Source of the DNA: Mermis nigrescens
Lineage: Eukaryota > Nematoda > Enoplea > Mermithida > Mermithidae
Direction of reading: 5' to 3'
DNA: 64,000 bases
Assembly (NCBI GenBank): GCA_036768485.1
Contig: JAVLUZ010000157.1
Location: 13,194,011-13,258,010, forward strand
The notes below the pieces were generated by a model that was given only the letters and a program-made list of their open reading frames with translations, was not told the DNA's origin and ran no database searches. Shown here piece by piece: positions 1 to 13,100 of this stretch. A program made the position numbers and the translations under genes. Each line of letters begins with the position of its first letter. Position 1 is the stretch's first letter.

Positions 1-2439
1 AAAAATAAGCTAATTTTGATTCTGCAATACGAATTTGGTAGCATCGGGAAGCAGGTCGATTTGCTACCGATTGGCAAACAAGTGAAATTTATAGTTTAGA
101 ACATCTTTCCATTTTCGTAGGACACTTTGCATTAGTAGACCTTATATAGTACAAGTGTGATTTCCATTGACCTGTACAGACTTATGGGCATTGTGCATCT
201 ATACTTGGGTAGAAACCGAATTCTCAGGGTCTGGCTGGGTAGAAGTGACAGTAATCGCGGATAAAGTGCCGAAATCCGATTCACGGAAGGATTCTGTCGG
301 TCCATGGGTAAAAACCCACAGCCCCCAGACCATATTAGCTTGTAGAGTGCGCATGTAGCGTATGTAGGTACCTTAGCTATACGTAAGCTGGTATAAGTAA
401 ACACAGGCACAGTAAAAAAGTGATGGCTGGTTGTGTTATCGTATTCTGTGTCGAGTTCGGATGAGGAAGACAGTTTTTCCGCAAATATGATTCCCAGATA
501 TAAAGTCACCGCTTCGAATTACAAAAAAGTCATATATTTTTTGATTTTCCATGGTTCGTTTATATACATATTCCAAGTTTTAGTCTTACTAAACAATGTC
601 GACGCTAGTTACGCATTCAATTGAATCGATAGGTACTTCACTGAGGTCGGCTGCGAATTTATTCGATGAGTAAGACAAGTGTATTAATAAAATAAAACGA
701 AAAATGATTTCTTTTGCAGAGAAAAGTATTCCAGAACCGAAATTATCCGATAAATATTAAGTAGGCACATAGTCAGTTTCCGATCTTGGATTTTCTGACA
801 GGGGGAGCGGACCCCTATACTTATCTAATAGTATCAAAGATTGTCAGAAAAGTTCGTCCATTAAGCTTCGCTTTTTGCAGTCTTCTAATAAGCAGAATTA
901 TTTTTGTGCAAAAAAGTTAAAAACCTTTGAAGTTTTAGAAAGTTTTCCATGAAACTCGCTAAATTAATGCGAAAATCGACAAAAAGCGTCGAAACAACAC
1001 TCTAGAAACCATTGTACGAATAGCAAAATCTTTATTCTGTATAAAGACTACTTTTCTGACGTAAAAATAGGATTTTAAGACCGCCATGAAAGTCAGTGAA
1101 TGTCATAAATATGTACTACTCCGGCGCAAAGTGCCTTAAAAATTTTGAAAATCATGATAAAATAAATAAAATCATCACAAGTATCTAACACATTTGTTCT
1201 TCATTGCGCCCAAATATTTTTTGACGACAGGGAAGGCGCCCTTCCTCCGGCCCCCTATAAATCCATCCTTGTACTTAGTGTGCCAATTACTGCATTGCTG
1301 ATGGCAAAATAGGATGATTGCTTGTATCAGGTCATTTCTGTGGTTGCAATGCAAGGATGAGCGGATCCTATCTGTTTCGCAATATAATATAATTCAAAAG
1401 TCGACTCGGAAATATTTTTTGAACTTGCTAGAAAAAGATAATTTCTATTTATTTTCTTACTAAGTCATTCTGGTATTCTTTATATGAAATTCGACAGAGC
1501 CGATTGGTTTTTCTAAGCTCTATTCAGAAAAGTACCGTCATTTTCATTACATTAAAATATCAATTTCCACATAATGAGAACGTTCGGATAATTGGTCCAG
1601 TTTTTTGCCCGTAGCATCCTTTTGTATCAACCTTTATCAATAAGCTTAGACTTATTTAAAATCTCTTTGCAAGTTCTACATAATACAATCTTAATGTTGC
1701 ATGTTCTTGACAGGTTTAAACTTTTATTATTGAAAGAAACGCAAATTTTTCAGAAATAAGTGCATATAACTGGCTTGACGGCTTATAGCGTAACGAATTT
1801 TTTCGGACAACAATTGCACTACATCCAACTGATAGGAAATTCAATTTCCTTACGAATAAAGCAAAAAAATTGAAAAATAAAATACTATATGTTTCAATTT
1901 GGATTTGAACGCAAACAGAGCCGACTCGCCAGATTACTGTAAGCAAGAGCCTGACCTGCTGATAAACTCGCACGTGAAATATATAATTAGATACAGGATT
2001 TAATTATCTATCCAAGTACCAAAAATTGTAAGAAAGTTTAAATTTGATTGGGAAGACGTAATTTTTCTGGGAATATGTTGAGTCACTCTTTCCGGCATAT
2101 TGTAGTCTTTGTTTGGCCCTATCTCTACAGTAAGACGATATGAAGCGAAAATATTTTACACAAGTAAATAACTCAAACCTGTGCGCAAAGTTTTATCGAA
2201 ATCTGAGAATTGTCATTGAAACGTACTGTCTGATTCTTATCCACAGTGGCTCTTATAACAAAGGTCATTTGATCAGATTAAGAAGTGAACTAGCAAATTA
2301 AGATATTTTTGATATAATTATTAAAAAACTAAGAAATTTTGGACGTTGTACATGCGTTATAATTATCGGGTTCCATGCTAGCCATAAATTTTACCTCAAC
2401 CCAAGCTACGCCTCCGTTACGTAATCTCACGATTATTAC
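1..2439. other. Gene-free stretch with repeat relics
   Basis: No ORF here resembles a known protein and none shows exon-like structure. Between about 781 and 1275 there is a decayed repeat. Its left end reads like 'gatcttggattttctgacag' followed by a G-run, and its right end has a C-run followed by 'ctataaatcc'. This resembles the 'cggatctagg...G-run' family annotated at 29754 and 54684. The rest is unassigned AT-rich DNA. Confidence 0.5.
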
Positions 2440-2885
2440 ATGCATTCAATGCAATTGTTTATGCTCATTCTAAATAGGCATATTTCTTTTTTGAAAATTA
2501 TTATTGAAAGAGATACAACTAAAAAATTATTACAAGGCATAAGAATAAGCACCTAGTGAACATCCATGCAAAACTAAAAACATCTATTTCTGTTGTCTTA
2601 AACACAATCAGGGGTGCATTTGAAAAGCTTAAAAGGAATAAACCACTAAACTTTCATTAGAACCTAATTTTCCCATCTTGAGTTCTTGTGATATCATTGT
2701 AAATAGGCCATAGAATGTTTATTTCTGGTGCACTATAACTACGCATCGAGGTAGACCATTAAAGACGATGCAACTATAGCCAAAACGAGGCTAGGCTAGA
2801 CAAAGTTCTATATAGATAGAGGAATAAGGAATATCGGGAAAAAGTGTCATTAAAGTGATTCCCTATGATTTTACCCTACGGTAAA
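2440..2885 (+). repeat. Interspersed repeat family G, copy 1
   Basis: This ~440-bp block aligns by eye, in the same order, with 17730-18275 (+) and, inverted, with 20805-21365. Shared landmarks include 'atgctc(a/t)ttctaaat', 'aatagg/taagcacct', 'catcttgagtt..tgtgatatcа'-like text around 2679-2700, 'aaaacgaggctag', and a terminal 'acggtaaa..gag'. The copies differ by many substitutions and small indels, so they are old. No coding frame is conserved, so it may be part of a larger transposon. Confidence 0.7.
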
Positions 2886-3010
2886 GGGAGAGCTAGGGCC
2901 ATAAAATAGACGTGCAATCGGGGGTTGGGCTTTTACTGCTCTGCTCAGCATGGATATTTTGACGAAATTGAACCAAAATTTAATTTGGAGGTGCCTTTTT
3001 CGATTTGTGC

Positions 3011-3229
3011 CTCAACACTCCCGCCGTCCTCAACATTCCCACTGTCTCAACATTCCCACTGTCTCAACACTCCCACTCGAATTCTCATCACTCCCACTGT
3101 CTCAACATTCCCACTCGAATTCTTTACACTCCCACTGTCTCAACATTCCCACTGTCTCAACATTCCCACTGTCTCAACACTCCCACTCGAATTCTCAACA
3201 CTCCCACTGTCTCAACATTCCCACTGTCG
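3011..3229 (+). repeat. Left minisatellite arm, 17-bp unit
   Basis: Tandem copies of CTCAACATTCCCACTGT, with a longer variant in which CACTGT is replaced by CACTCGAATTCT. The array encodes spurious LSQHSH-type ORFs in all three frames, because 17 is not a multiple of three. Confidence 0.9.
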
Positions 3230-4329
3230 CAGTGCTAAACGGGACCATATATGAGCATGAAGCGTCTGGGTGGGGTCTAGAGACCCCCTCTCGCCCAAGA
3301 ATCTGGCGAACTTCCTAGAATGTTATCATTGATACTTTTTGGGACTTGATCCCGTCTGGAGCCCCATAATTTTTACGCTGCCCATGCATGAACGGTAAAT
3401 TTCCCTTAAGGGCGATAAGATTTACAACCTTGCACATATTTCAGTTCAGATTTAGGATTTTATATATCACTTATTGGTGAAAAGATCTACGACCATGCAC
3501 ATATTCTACTTCAACGGATTAAGGATTTTACTGCCACGGATGCCACATGCCACTGTTTCGCAAATTTCAATGGCGAAGCTATTGTTATTAGTTAGCAAGA
3601 TTTAATGTCATCAAAAAATACATTAAGATGCAGGTATCGCGAAATGCGTTTCATTTTTATCAACATGCGTGATGATAACAACGCTATATCCATTAACAGT
3701 TTAACCAAAAGAAGATATATTAAGTGAATTCAACCAAAGAAGCGATAAGAAGTAGCTTTTACTCATTGATATATCATACAAAAAAGCGTTTAAATTTTTT
3801 TATGTGAAAACTGTTCTCTCAGATGCATTTTGCTTAATTTTGGTATCATACAAAGTATGTATGTTATTGTATTTCGTGGACATCAGCTAACCATTAGTTT
3901 TTTGAGGAAGATTCATGGTGTGCAATTATGCAGTAGTCGATAACAGTGATGGCTAAACAAAGACTGCCAATTTTCTATTTGTATGTATCTAGGTACCTAC
4001 TAGGACAATATTTATTTTGCACTATTGGGCATTATTTGGGGCGGGTAGATACGTATGTATGTATGAAATCAGTTGTGGACTCGAGTCGGGTGCACATAAT
4101 CATACCATTGTTCCCTAAGAAAAAAGGCCATAAAAAAGAGGAAAAGTAATATCAAAAAATGCAACTGTGTATGTATAATTAGTAAAAATGCAACTGTGTA
4201 TGTATAGCAAGTCCCAAGAAGTATCAATGATAACAATTCTAGGAAGTTCGCCAGATTCTTGGGCGAGAGGGGGTCTCTAGACCCCGAACCAGACGCTTCA
4301 TGCTCATATATGGTCCCGTTCAGCATTGC

Positions 4330-4743
4330 GACATTGGGAATGTTGAGACAGTGGGAGTGTTGAGAATTCGAGTGGGAGTGTTGAGACAGTGGGAATGTTG
4401 AGACAGTGGGAATGTTGAGACAGTGGGAATGTTGAGACAGTGGGAGTGTTGAGAATTCCAGTGGGAGTGTTGAGACAGTGGGAATGTTGAGACAGTGGGA
4501 ATGTTGAGACAATGGGAGTGTTGAGAATTTGAGTGGGAGTGTTGTGACAGTGGGAATGTTGAGACAGTGGGAAAGTTGAGACAGTGGGAGTGTTGAGAAT
4601 TCGAGTGGGAGTGTTGAGACAGTGGGAATGTTGAGATGGTGGGAATGTTGAGACAGTGGTAGTGTTGAGAATTTGAGTGGGAGTGTTGTGACAGTGGGAA
4701 TGTTGAGACAGTGGGAAAGTTGAGACAGTGGGAGTGTTGAGAC
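4330..4743 (-). repeat. Right minisatellite arm, 17-bp unit, inverted
   Basis: The same unit as the left arm (3011-3229), on the opposite strand and about twice as long. It contains a higher-order duplication: the block with 'gagtgttgtgacagtgggaa' occurs near 4530 and again near 4680. The arms have therefore expanded independently. Confidence 0.9.
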
Positions 4744-4759
4744 GGTACCCCTTTTTCAG

Positions 4760-5488
4760 CTAAAAATCATAATCTATTTCCAACGATTTCGGTCATAAGT
4801 TTCAAAACTATCTCCAATAATAAGCTGACAGATTGCTATAATAGCATTGATCTGATATATAATTATCGTAACTCTCGGCTGGCTTTCCAGAAAATTCTTA
4901 GAATTTATCCACAAAGTTATGCGAAACTGACTACATTTGCGTCGAATACGCCTTTTCAGCATTTTCAAGCGATGCTCTATCTTCTAAAATGATGGAAAAC
5001 AAAAATGCTTTGCTTGGAAATTCGCGAATCATTTCAGACAAAATTTATCTATGTGACAAAAAAGTTTCAGCGGTGGTGTAAAGCACCCAAACCCTTCTTT
5101 CCAGGAAAAATCTTACTTATGAACTATGTAACCAACGAATGGAAAACTGAAAAATGTTTGGAAAAATTAGAAAAAATGACGGCTAGAATCGGAAAAAAAT
5201 CAAGCGCTTTATGCAAACGGACTTGAAATTGCTTTGAATGTACGGACTAACATAAAGATATGCTCTATTTCAATATTTACATTGATTTTCCGAGCCCTTT
5301 TTGGCTCAAAACGTCTCTTTTACTCGTACTTAATTCTCCTCCAAAGACCGGCTGACCATAGATGTGCTGAAGCTCTAAAGGGGTCCGATGGGGCAAAATT
5401 GCCAAAAATAACACGGAAAATATAATTCGGGGGTCTATCGATTTTTGGGGGTCCACCAGATTCTTGCAGGAGGGAAGGGGGTGCACAC
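4760..5488. other. Gene-free stretch with old repeat relic
   Basis: No supported gene. Around 5340-5488 there is a relic ('ggggtccgatggggcaaaat..gccaaaaata') whose counterpart lies inverted near 17138-17200, with weaker relatives near 14850-14910 and 20700-20830. Confidence 0.5.
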
Positions 5489-5752
5489 CATAGGTGGGCG
5501 CCACGAAAGTTCTGGGAAAGGGAAGTGCAAGATTTTTCCAGAAGTCAAAAAATGACCTTAAAAAATGGTGGTATGGCGGAAAAACATTATTTTTCAACGT
5601 TTCTCATCTAGCACTATCCATTGGCATCAGAACATTCCGAAAAAAAGAATTCGCAAAAATTGAATCATGGGGTATTATGGTTTCTGGGGTAGGTATTTTG
5701 GTTTCTTGGGGGGTGCACACCCCACAAACCCCCTACCCCACGCTCAGATATG
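5489..5752 (+). mobile_element. hAT-like MITE family C, copy 1
   Basis: A 264-bp member of the most abundant MITE here. Diagnostic text in order: 'cataggtgggcg', 'gtgcaagatttttc', 'aaaaaatg.cctTaaaaatgg', 'cgtttctcatc.agcactatccattggcatc', then C/G-rich text before the 3' end. Eight copies are recognisable (5489, 9418, 14919, 20047, 23892, 41812, 52623, 55341). Flanking 8-mers 'gtgcacac' and 'gtctatac' match at only 5 of 8 positions, so this is an old insertion. Confidence 0.75.
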
Positions 5753-8381
5753 GTCTATACTCCAGAGACTTTCCCCCATTCCACGCTCATTTCAGCGGCT
5801 GACCCCTGACCGACCGACTAAAAATCAATTAATTATTTTAGCACGATCCATATGTATGTATGCTCAGAAATGTCCGAAAACTAACACCAAAAAGCTTTAG
5901 CTTATCCCCAGAATGATACGTAAAAGCAGATAAGTATACGTAAGAATATGAGTTTTCAATTAGGAACTATTAGCTGACTTACTGAACCACCGTGACCGTC
6001 AAATATGCCAAATAACTGCGAAGTCTTATTTTGATTATAAATTAGGCTAAACCGGTCTTCCATGTAGTCTCTACGTCCTTGGATAGCGTAAACGGCTACG
6101 TTTTTGAACAATACGGACCAGAATTTCGTATCTAAAACTATATCAACTGATTTAGAAATTTTCCTTCAAAACGCATATAAAAGTTTACCCCTGTCATCCA
6201 TAAAAATACTGAAACAATTTTAATTTAAGCTAAAATTCATTTTGTTTGTACTTCATTCTATTTTTTCATTTTCTCATTTTCATTTCACTTTATTTCATCC
6301 CCATTTTGCTCACCTCCCAATATCGGTTTTCGACCAAAAACATCGGGGTGCGTGCCAATTAACCTAAGAAAAACAATTATTTCCTAAAAAGTGAACACAC
6401 GATAAATCCCACTTTGGAGAAGAGTTGCATCAAAGGGGATTGCCGAAAAAATAATGTTGTACACTTCGCACAAGGATATAGCATTATTTCAATTCACACC
6501 CTCGAATAGTGAACCTTATTTTTGTAGAACGAAGAGATGACCTCCTACTAGGTGGGAGAATTTCTTATTCCCGAATATTTATCTTTAACGCTCAAGCAAA
6601 TGGGCATGTATGATACCGCACTTAATGTTGGTCGTCCTGCGAGCCTCCCCAAAATTACAAAATATATGACCCGTCCGGGTTTTTGGGAAAGACTTGCATT
6701 TTTTGCCATTCCTGGGTGATTTTCTTCATAGTTTTAGCCGACAATCGAACATCATTTAGCCCTCCCTAAGAATGGTTCTTTTCACTGTCAATTGAACGAG
6801 TAAGCCTATGAAAGTTACTCGTAACTCTTTAAAGTGCATTAAATTGCAATGTGCATTTTATTTGGGTTTCACTTGTAAAATTTAGTAAATAATTAATTTT
6901 GTTTCAAAAACTGTACTGTTTGCATGAGAATTTTATAAATTTGGGCACATAAAAGACCACAGGTTCCTAAATTATAACATGCTAGATCTCAGGAAGCAAT
7001 GTTCATCTATCATGCCATAATATTTCGCAAGTGAGATATATATCTGCATCAATCGATCAACAGATTTGATTATTAAACAAACAGCCTCTCGTAAAAGAGA
7101 GAGCAGAGCGGTCCCTAAAAGTTTTTATGCAATTAAAGAAATATTATGCGCATTTGATATTAAATTGGAGTTTGCGACAGCAAGACGGAAAAGCCACTAA
7201 AGCTATAAAAAGAAAAATAATGTATTGTTAAGCTTTACACTGCAGAGCAAGCAATGAATTGCACTTTACAGGTTACCTCGTTCAACGTTTATGGCGTCAG
7301 TATGCCTGAAACCGATATCGTACGACCCAGATTTCGTCAGGTACTCGGTGGCATTCAGAGTTTCTTTCCATTGTGTGTCTCCGATTTGTCTACTGTGATT
7401 CTGCTTCAAAAAGTATTATTATGCATCATTTGATGATTCTTTTATAGATTATAGATTGAACTGTTGATTGTTTACTTATTCATTATTTTATAATAAAATT
7501 ATCATCGTTATCTTTAATACCGTTGTTTAATGATTAGAAAAAACTGGACCAAATCGAAATCATTCGTTTCGTAATAACCACCTTCAGACTTGCATCAAAA
7601 ATGCTACTGTGTTTACCCAATAGTCAGTATTTTTCGCTCAGAATCAAATAAAAACTGATCGATAGAAAAGTCTACGATTGACTTTTTCTGTACATACGCA
7701 GACTCGTATGTTGCCAAGGTATTCAATTAATAGAAAAATGAAAATACCACAAACTAATAAATATGTCAGCTGAATTGATTAGGGAACAAAAAAGGAATTA
7801 ATTGCAAAGATTTTTGATTTAGAGAAAGAATGCGGAACGATTATTCATGCGCTCTGTCCGCATCATGTGCGATTTTATAAGTAACTGAAATAATTTCAGA
7901 TTTTACTCCACTTTCATCAAATAAGACGCGTTCATGGCAAATTCAGCGTAAAATGAATGTTTTTGAAGGTTTTTGAACTTTCCCAAGCAAATTAGAAAAA
8001 TCAGAACATATTTACAATAAAAATTCCTCAAATATTCTAAAACCTTGAGCAATTACAGATGAAAACATGTGGAATTACATTATTTTTTCCAATATGGCTA
8101 CCCCTATGACGGCTATATTGAAAAATACGAATACGTTACTAAACTAGACGAGCAAATGATCGTTCGGAAGCGCTTTTTCGGATTCCCAAAATGTGTCTAA
8201 ACATTGACACATATGAAACATACATTCAGTAAGAGACAAAGAATATGGGCAGCCGTATTGGAAAAAATTTTAAAATGAGATAACAGGACAAAGTATATTT
8301 ATTTATATTTTCGATACTGCTTCTGTGACAATTTCGTTACAGTGATCTGGTTGATTTTCACTACGAAACTTTGCTATTTTT
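5753..8381. other. Gene-free stretch, nothing recognised
   Basis: AT-rich sequence with frequent stops in all frames. I found no exon-like ORF, RNA gene, tandem array or recognisable repeat. Confidence 0.5.
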
Positions 8382-9379
8382 ACCTAATTCAGGCCCGGTC
8401 TTAGGCATGTGTGGAGTGTGCGGCCGCACAGGGCCCCGTGTCCCCTAAGGGGGCCCCCAAGGGTCCTCGCCACAGTGCACTATGCAAGTGCTTCTAACAG
8501 TCTTTTAACGCGGTATTTTGACTGTGATTATTAAAAATAAACTCATTGGCTTGCTTAAATTACTAAAAATTGTAGTCAGCTTTATGCGCAAAGGTAAAGA
8601 ACCGAGAAGTGTTCTTTTTAAGTACATACATAGGTACCTTTGCCTTATATTATAATTTAAATACCTACTTATCGTTTTATGTTTCAAACTATATTTACGA
8701 ATATGTGCTTTGCTCTCATGAATGACTTTGAATTGAGCAAATTGTTATTAGATGATGTTTTTGGTTTGTTTCTGCTGAAGGTTTTATATCTCCAGACTTA
8801 AACCCACCTATTTTACTGTATTATCACGATTTGTAGATATGAGTAAACTTCTTATTTTGTGCTGAAATGCTTAAAAAATATGGTGAATTTGTTTATTTTA
8901 AAGCTTGACATTATCTTTAAATTTTTGAATCTCTGCAGTAGAATCCCGAAGTATAAGTAATTGCAGAATTTTCTGCGCTATATTTTTACATGAGAATTAC
9001 TGCTAATATTACTTATTTTCCGAACGTTATTATGAATAGTGTTGCTAGGTTGTTTTTGTTTATTAAATTTTCCATTTTTCAGAAAAATTTGGCGCGAAAA
9101 GCCTTGTTTTGTGATATTCTCAGTCAGATGCTAAAAACACGCTTTTTCACAAATTAATTTGAACTGAAACATCAATTTTTAAAAATTGCTAAAGAATCAT
9201 AGATTCACATTTTTCATAGTTATTTTCCGTTTTATCTTTCAGCATATTACTCTGCGGATTATGGACATAGCATTAATTAATATTTCGATCTTAGCGCTAC
9301 TCGCGTTAGAGGGGCCTGCCCGATCTGGGGATAAGTTCAAGATATAATTATTTGTTTCAACCTGAGACATACATGGGCA

Positions 9380-10070
9380 CAGTGGCGGATCTAGGATTTT
9401 GTTATAGGGGGCGGTTCCACACTTGGGCGTGGGTGAGTGGGTGTAGATATACACCCCCAGCCTGACGAAATCGAAATACCCCCAGAATTCGATTCTGAAC
9501 AATTTTTTCTTTTTTCGCGATTTTTTTGACGCTAAGGGATAGAGTTCAATGAGATGCGTCAAAAATGGGGTTTTTGCCCTTCCATCACTTTTCAGACTAT
9601 TTTTGGCTGTGAAATAATTTTGCGCCCCCAGAATTTCCGTGCTGCCCACCTATGAGCGGTTCCCAACTTTTCCAAAAACAGTCTAAAAGAATAGGTCCAA
9701 AAATTCGCTGCTCACGTGCAAAATGGTGTTTTTCGACGTTTCATGTAGTCGACTTTTATTAAAAATAACTTTTCCCTTTTACTGCAAAATTTTTATAGAA
9801 AATTTCAATAAATTTTTGATATTTTATGCAAAAAAACTGGTCTAATTTCTTTCAGGCCAGCTATAAAATGACTAAAAGTCATTAATGTGTGTAATCCGGC
9901 GTGAAGCGCTGGAAAATTTTTTGATATTTTTTAGTGATTTTACCTTGCCGTCAAAAATGATGCAAGAAAATGATTCCATCAACTCAAAATCGCTGGACAG
10001 TATTTGGCTGGCTCACCCTTCAGTGGGAGCAATACTCCATCGGCCCTCATCCCCCGCCCCTATGTGCATG
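9380..10070. mobile_element. Family A element nested in the 8390 element
   Basis: Starts 'cagtggcggatctagg' and runs into a G-run. This is the same head as the family A elements at 29754-30370 and 54684-56208. The far end near 10040-10070 is C-rich and poorly defined, so the right border is approximate. A MITE C copy sits inside its G-rich head. Confidence 0.45.
9418..9654 (-). mobile_element. hAT-like MITE family C, copy 2
   Basis: A 237-bp reverse-oriented copy, from 'cacacttgggcg' to 'gctgcccacctatg' on the + strand. The flanking 8-mers are 'ggcggttc' and 'agcggttc' (7 of 8). Shifting the border by one gives a perfect 'gcggttcc' pair. Confidence 0.8.
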
Positions 10071-10186
10071 TGCGGTAGCTAAGTATAACCTAAATTTAAA
10101 GGTTTTACGCTCTCAAATACCAGGGGCCCCCAAAAAGGTACCTCGCACAGGGCCCGCAAATGCTTAAGACCGGGCCTGCCCTGATT

Positions 10187-13100
10187 AACCGTGTTTTCGA
10201 TGCCTTGCCATGTAGGAGCATGTGTTAATTGTTTTGCAGACTGCGACCTTGTCAACTTACGAATTCGGCTCTCTGCAGATCTTCCGAATCAGAGTCTATA
10301 AATTCAATGTCTCCCTGGGCGTTAATGCGGCAACTGATTAACAAGGACAAACAGATGAAAAAGCCGCCGTGTGTTTTGGGTAATATCATCATAAATAATA
10401 ATTTCTAAAAAAATCGAATTACGGCTCTTAGTTAAACACAAATAATAAGTAACGGATAGCACAATTTCCAGATGCCTAAAATTGAATCATGTATCGTACA
10501 TGTTTTTAAGCTTTAGCATGCTTTATTCCTCATTGACATTATGGCATTAGGTCAATTCTTTCATGGGACCAACCACACATTGTCAGCGAGCAACTTCTGG
10601 GGTTCTAATTAAAAATAGAATTCTGGAAATCTACAGTTCGTGCATTTTCTGGGAGGACGGAAACCACCTGACTCCCGTCCTTCACGCGAATGTGTGAAAC
10701 TGACACTTCCAGCAAACAGCAATATTTTTCATTTTATGTTTACCAATTCATGGGTTCCGGGTATCAATTTTTTAGCGGCCTGCTAGCGAAATTTTTCATT
10801 CTTTAGCAAAAACTTTTAAGATTTTCATCTCTTTGTGTTAAAATATTGATTGGATTTGCCTCAAGTGTGCAAACACAGGAAATAAGAAGGTATTTTCGGT
10901 TTCCATGTGAATTTAACCAATTTTCTGGATTTAAGCACTTTTTCGTATAAAATTGCGACGATTTTAATGAAATTTTTGAATCTTTAATCGGTTTTAGTAA
11001 AAATAGGCGAAATGGCGAGAATAGGTATACTATGCAATGCACGTAAATAGCGGATTTTTGTGCCTACTTTTGAATGTTTTGGAAAAAAAGAAACAAACGC
11101 CGCCATACGAGATATCATTTGATGGGATGGCGGATGTGAATTTGGTTGCAGCATTTGCGGAAGTGTATCTAGATTTGCGTGAAAAATTATAAAATTTCTT
11201 TGACTTGAAGAATATAGTTTATGACATTCAAATAGGTAGAAGGGCGTTCAGAGCTTGAATTATTGCCTAATTTCCTGTGTTACTGCACATCGAGCTACAT
11301 ACAAGTCAGTGGCGGATCCAGAATTTCCGTACTCGGGTTGTATCGTGATCCGGCTAATGGCAGAGGCGAAATAGATATAAGTTTATAGCAAGTACGACAA
11401 GGGGTTTAGAAAAAGTGATCAATTTATCTTGAAAGATAAATTTCAGTTATTTCGATCGTTTTAATCAATTTTATTTTTGGGAATTTTTTTGGAGATTTAC
11501 TGTAACTGAAACAATATTTAAAAACGGCGGCGCAAGACTTATTCCACAAACTCTCTTTATGCTCTCAATGAAAATAGATATAGGTACGCCTTGTGAATGT
11601 AGGTAAGGCAGGAGAATCTTTTTGGATAAAAAATGTAAGGATACTTTCTACGCACTGCTGAATGAAATAATTGAAGAAAGTAGGTACGAGTATATGCAAA
11701 GAGATCTACTGCGATATCTCTTTTCGACGAAAGCACGTGACTTTTTCATCTTCCTTAGAGAGAGCAGGGGGCCTGCGGCCGCCACCTGCCAGCCATAATC
11801 TATTTTATTAAGCATTGTGTACAGATCAGAATATTAGAGTCAACGTAAATCGATTAAAAAGACGGTTCAAAGAGAAGCTTCAATCATGATACTGTGCACC
11901 AATTTGTGGGACGATCAGCTGGAACGTGCTTAGGCGAATGTTAAAATTAAGTTAAAAGTTTGCGAGTCGAGTAAAAGGAACGTTATGCCGTTTTATTGTA
12001 AAAACAGACTTAAGTACTAGAAAAAGTTCAGACGTCATCAAGCACAAAACTAAATGGACAAAACAAATAACGAGTGGGCTGGGGCGATGGGATTGGATGA
12101 TGGGATTGGTTGCAGTCCAGCACAAAAGGGCCTTAGGTCCACGTGTAATCGTGATGCATTTCTTTAGCCTTAGACTCGTAGCTTAAGCGACATTGAGATT
12201 GAGTTGGGGTTGTACAATTGCGTTATTGCAGTTTTTCTGTAAGCTAGATCGTTTGAGAGGCGCGAAAACTAAGAGAGCTATGATTTTTTGTTTAACTAAG
12301 AACTAAATTTAGAGTCGTATTACGTTTGCACAGCTTACTTTTAGGATTGATAAAATGTCGTTATCTTGAGATATCCGATCCACGGTTTGAATGATAACTA
12401 TGTCTTAAGCCATCGTTCGATATATGTGTTATGACATTATTTAGGTTTTATATTCAATTATACGCATTATCTAAATTTTTATTAGAAATTGACAGGTTCA
12501 AGAGCTCTTACTACTGCAAAATTATATTTCTGTTAACTGCTCGGGGACCGGTTCTGTAGCCACTCACTTGAGTGCATACTGAATATTCATGTAGGGCACA
12601 AGGTTTTGAATAGACCACTGATGCTGCCATCCTGAAGTGGCAATGATCCCATCAGGAAATCCGGTATTTCCTCCCCAAAATCGATAGCTCCTCCCCAGCA
12701 TTACATTTTTTAGCATGTTTTAAGGAATTTTTCCCATTCTACATCACCAAAGCTCCTAAAATTTCAATCGCTGCCCATTTATGATAGTAATTGACGTGAT
12801 TAATAAATGATATTTGATCAAAGATTTATCTTTTGAAAGTTTCAGTTACATGGATAATTAGAAATGGGTTTTATGCTCAGAATAGCTTCCCAAGCATGAG
12901 TAGCATCTTTTGATTATTTTAATCTTCTTATTTCATATATAATTAGGATACAAAGCTATCTGACCCACACTTCTCTGACCCAGCAATGCTGAATATACAG
13001 AGACCTCTGTACCGTGGAGAATAATCGAGGCAGCTAGAGCTTACATAATGTTAAGAGTAAAGGCTCGTGAAACAGACTATGTTTTTAGTTTATGACCTCG

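Larger units (their letters stand above)
2990..4756. mobile_element. FB-like foldback element with minisatellite arms
   Basis: Two inverted arms flank an ~860-bp unique centre (3349-4209). Each arm has an inner unique segment (left 3230-3348, right 4210-4328, reverse complements apart from a few mismatches) and an outer array of a 17-bp unit. Minisatellite terminal arms are the hallmark of Drosophila FB-type foldback elements. The outside borders carry similar direct repeats ('ggtgcctttttc' at 2990 and 'ggtacccctttttc' at 4744), which may be a degraded target duplication. No transposase is present in the centre, so the element would be non-autonomous. Confidence 0.7.
8390..10178. mobile_element. 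hAT-like non-autonomous element with nested insertions
   Basis: Terminal inverted repeats start CAGGCCCGGTCTTAGGCAT on the left and, reverse-complemented, CAGGCCCGGTCTTAAGCAT on the right; both are followed by G/C-rich text with 'gggccc'. The flanking 8-mers 'acctaatt' and 'ccctgatt' match at 6 of 8 positions, as expected for an aged hAT target duplication. No transposase ORF is present. The interior holds a second element (about 9380-10070), itself interrupted by a MITE (9418-9654). Confidence 0.7.

Noticed and set aside
2925..3318. LSQHSH-repeat ORFs in three frames (and 4069-4512 on the - strand)
   Set aside because: Products of the 17-bp minisatellite arms; all frames stay open by repetition.
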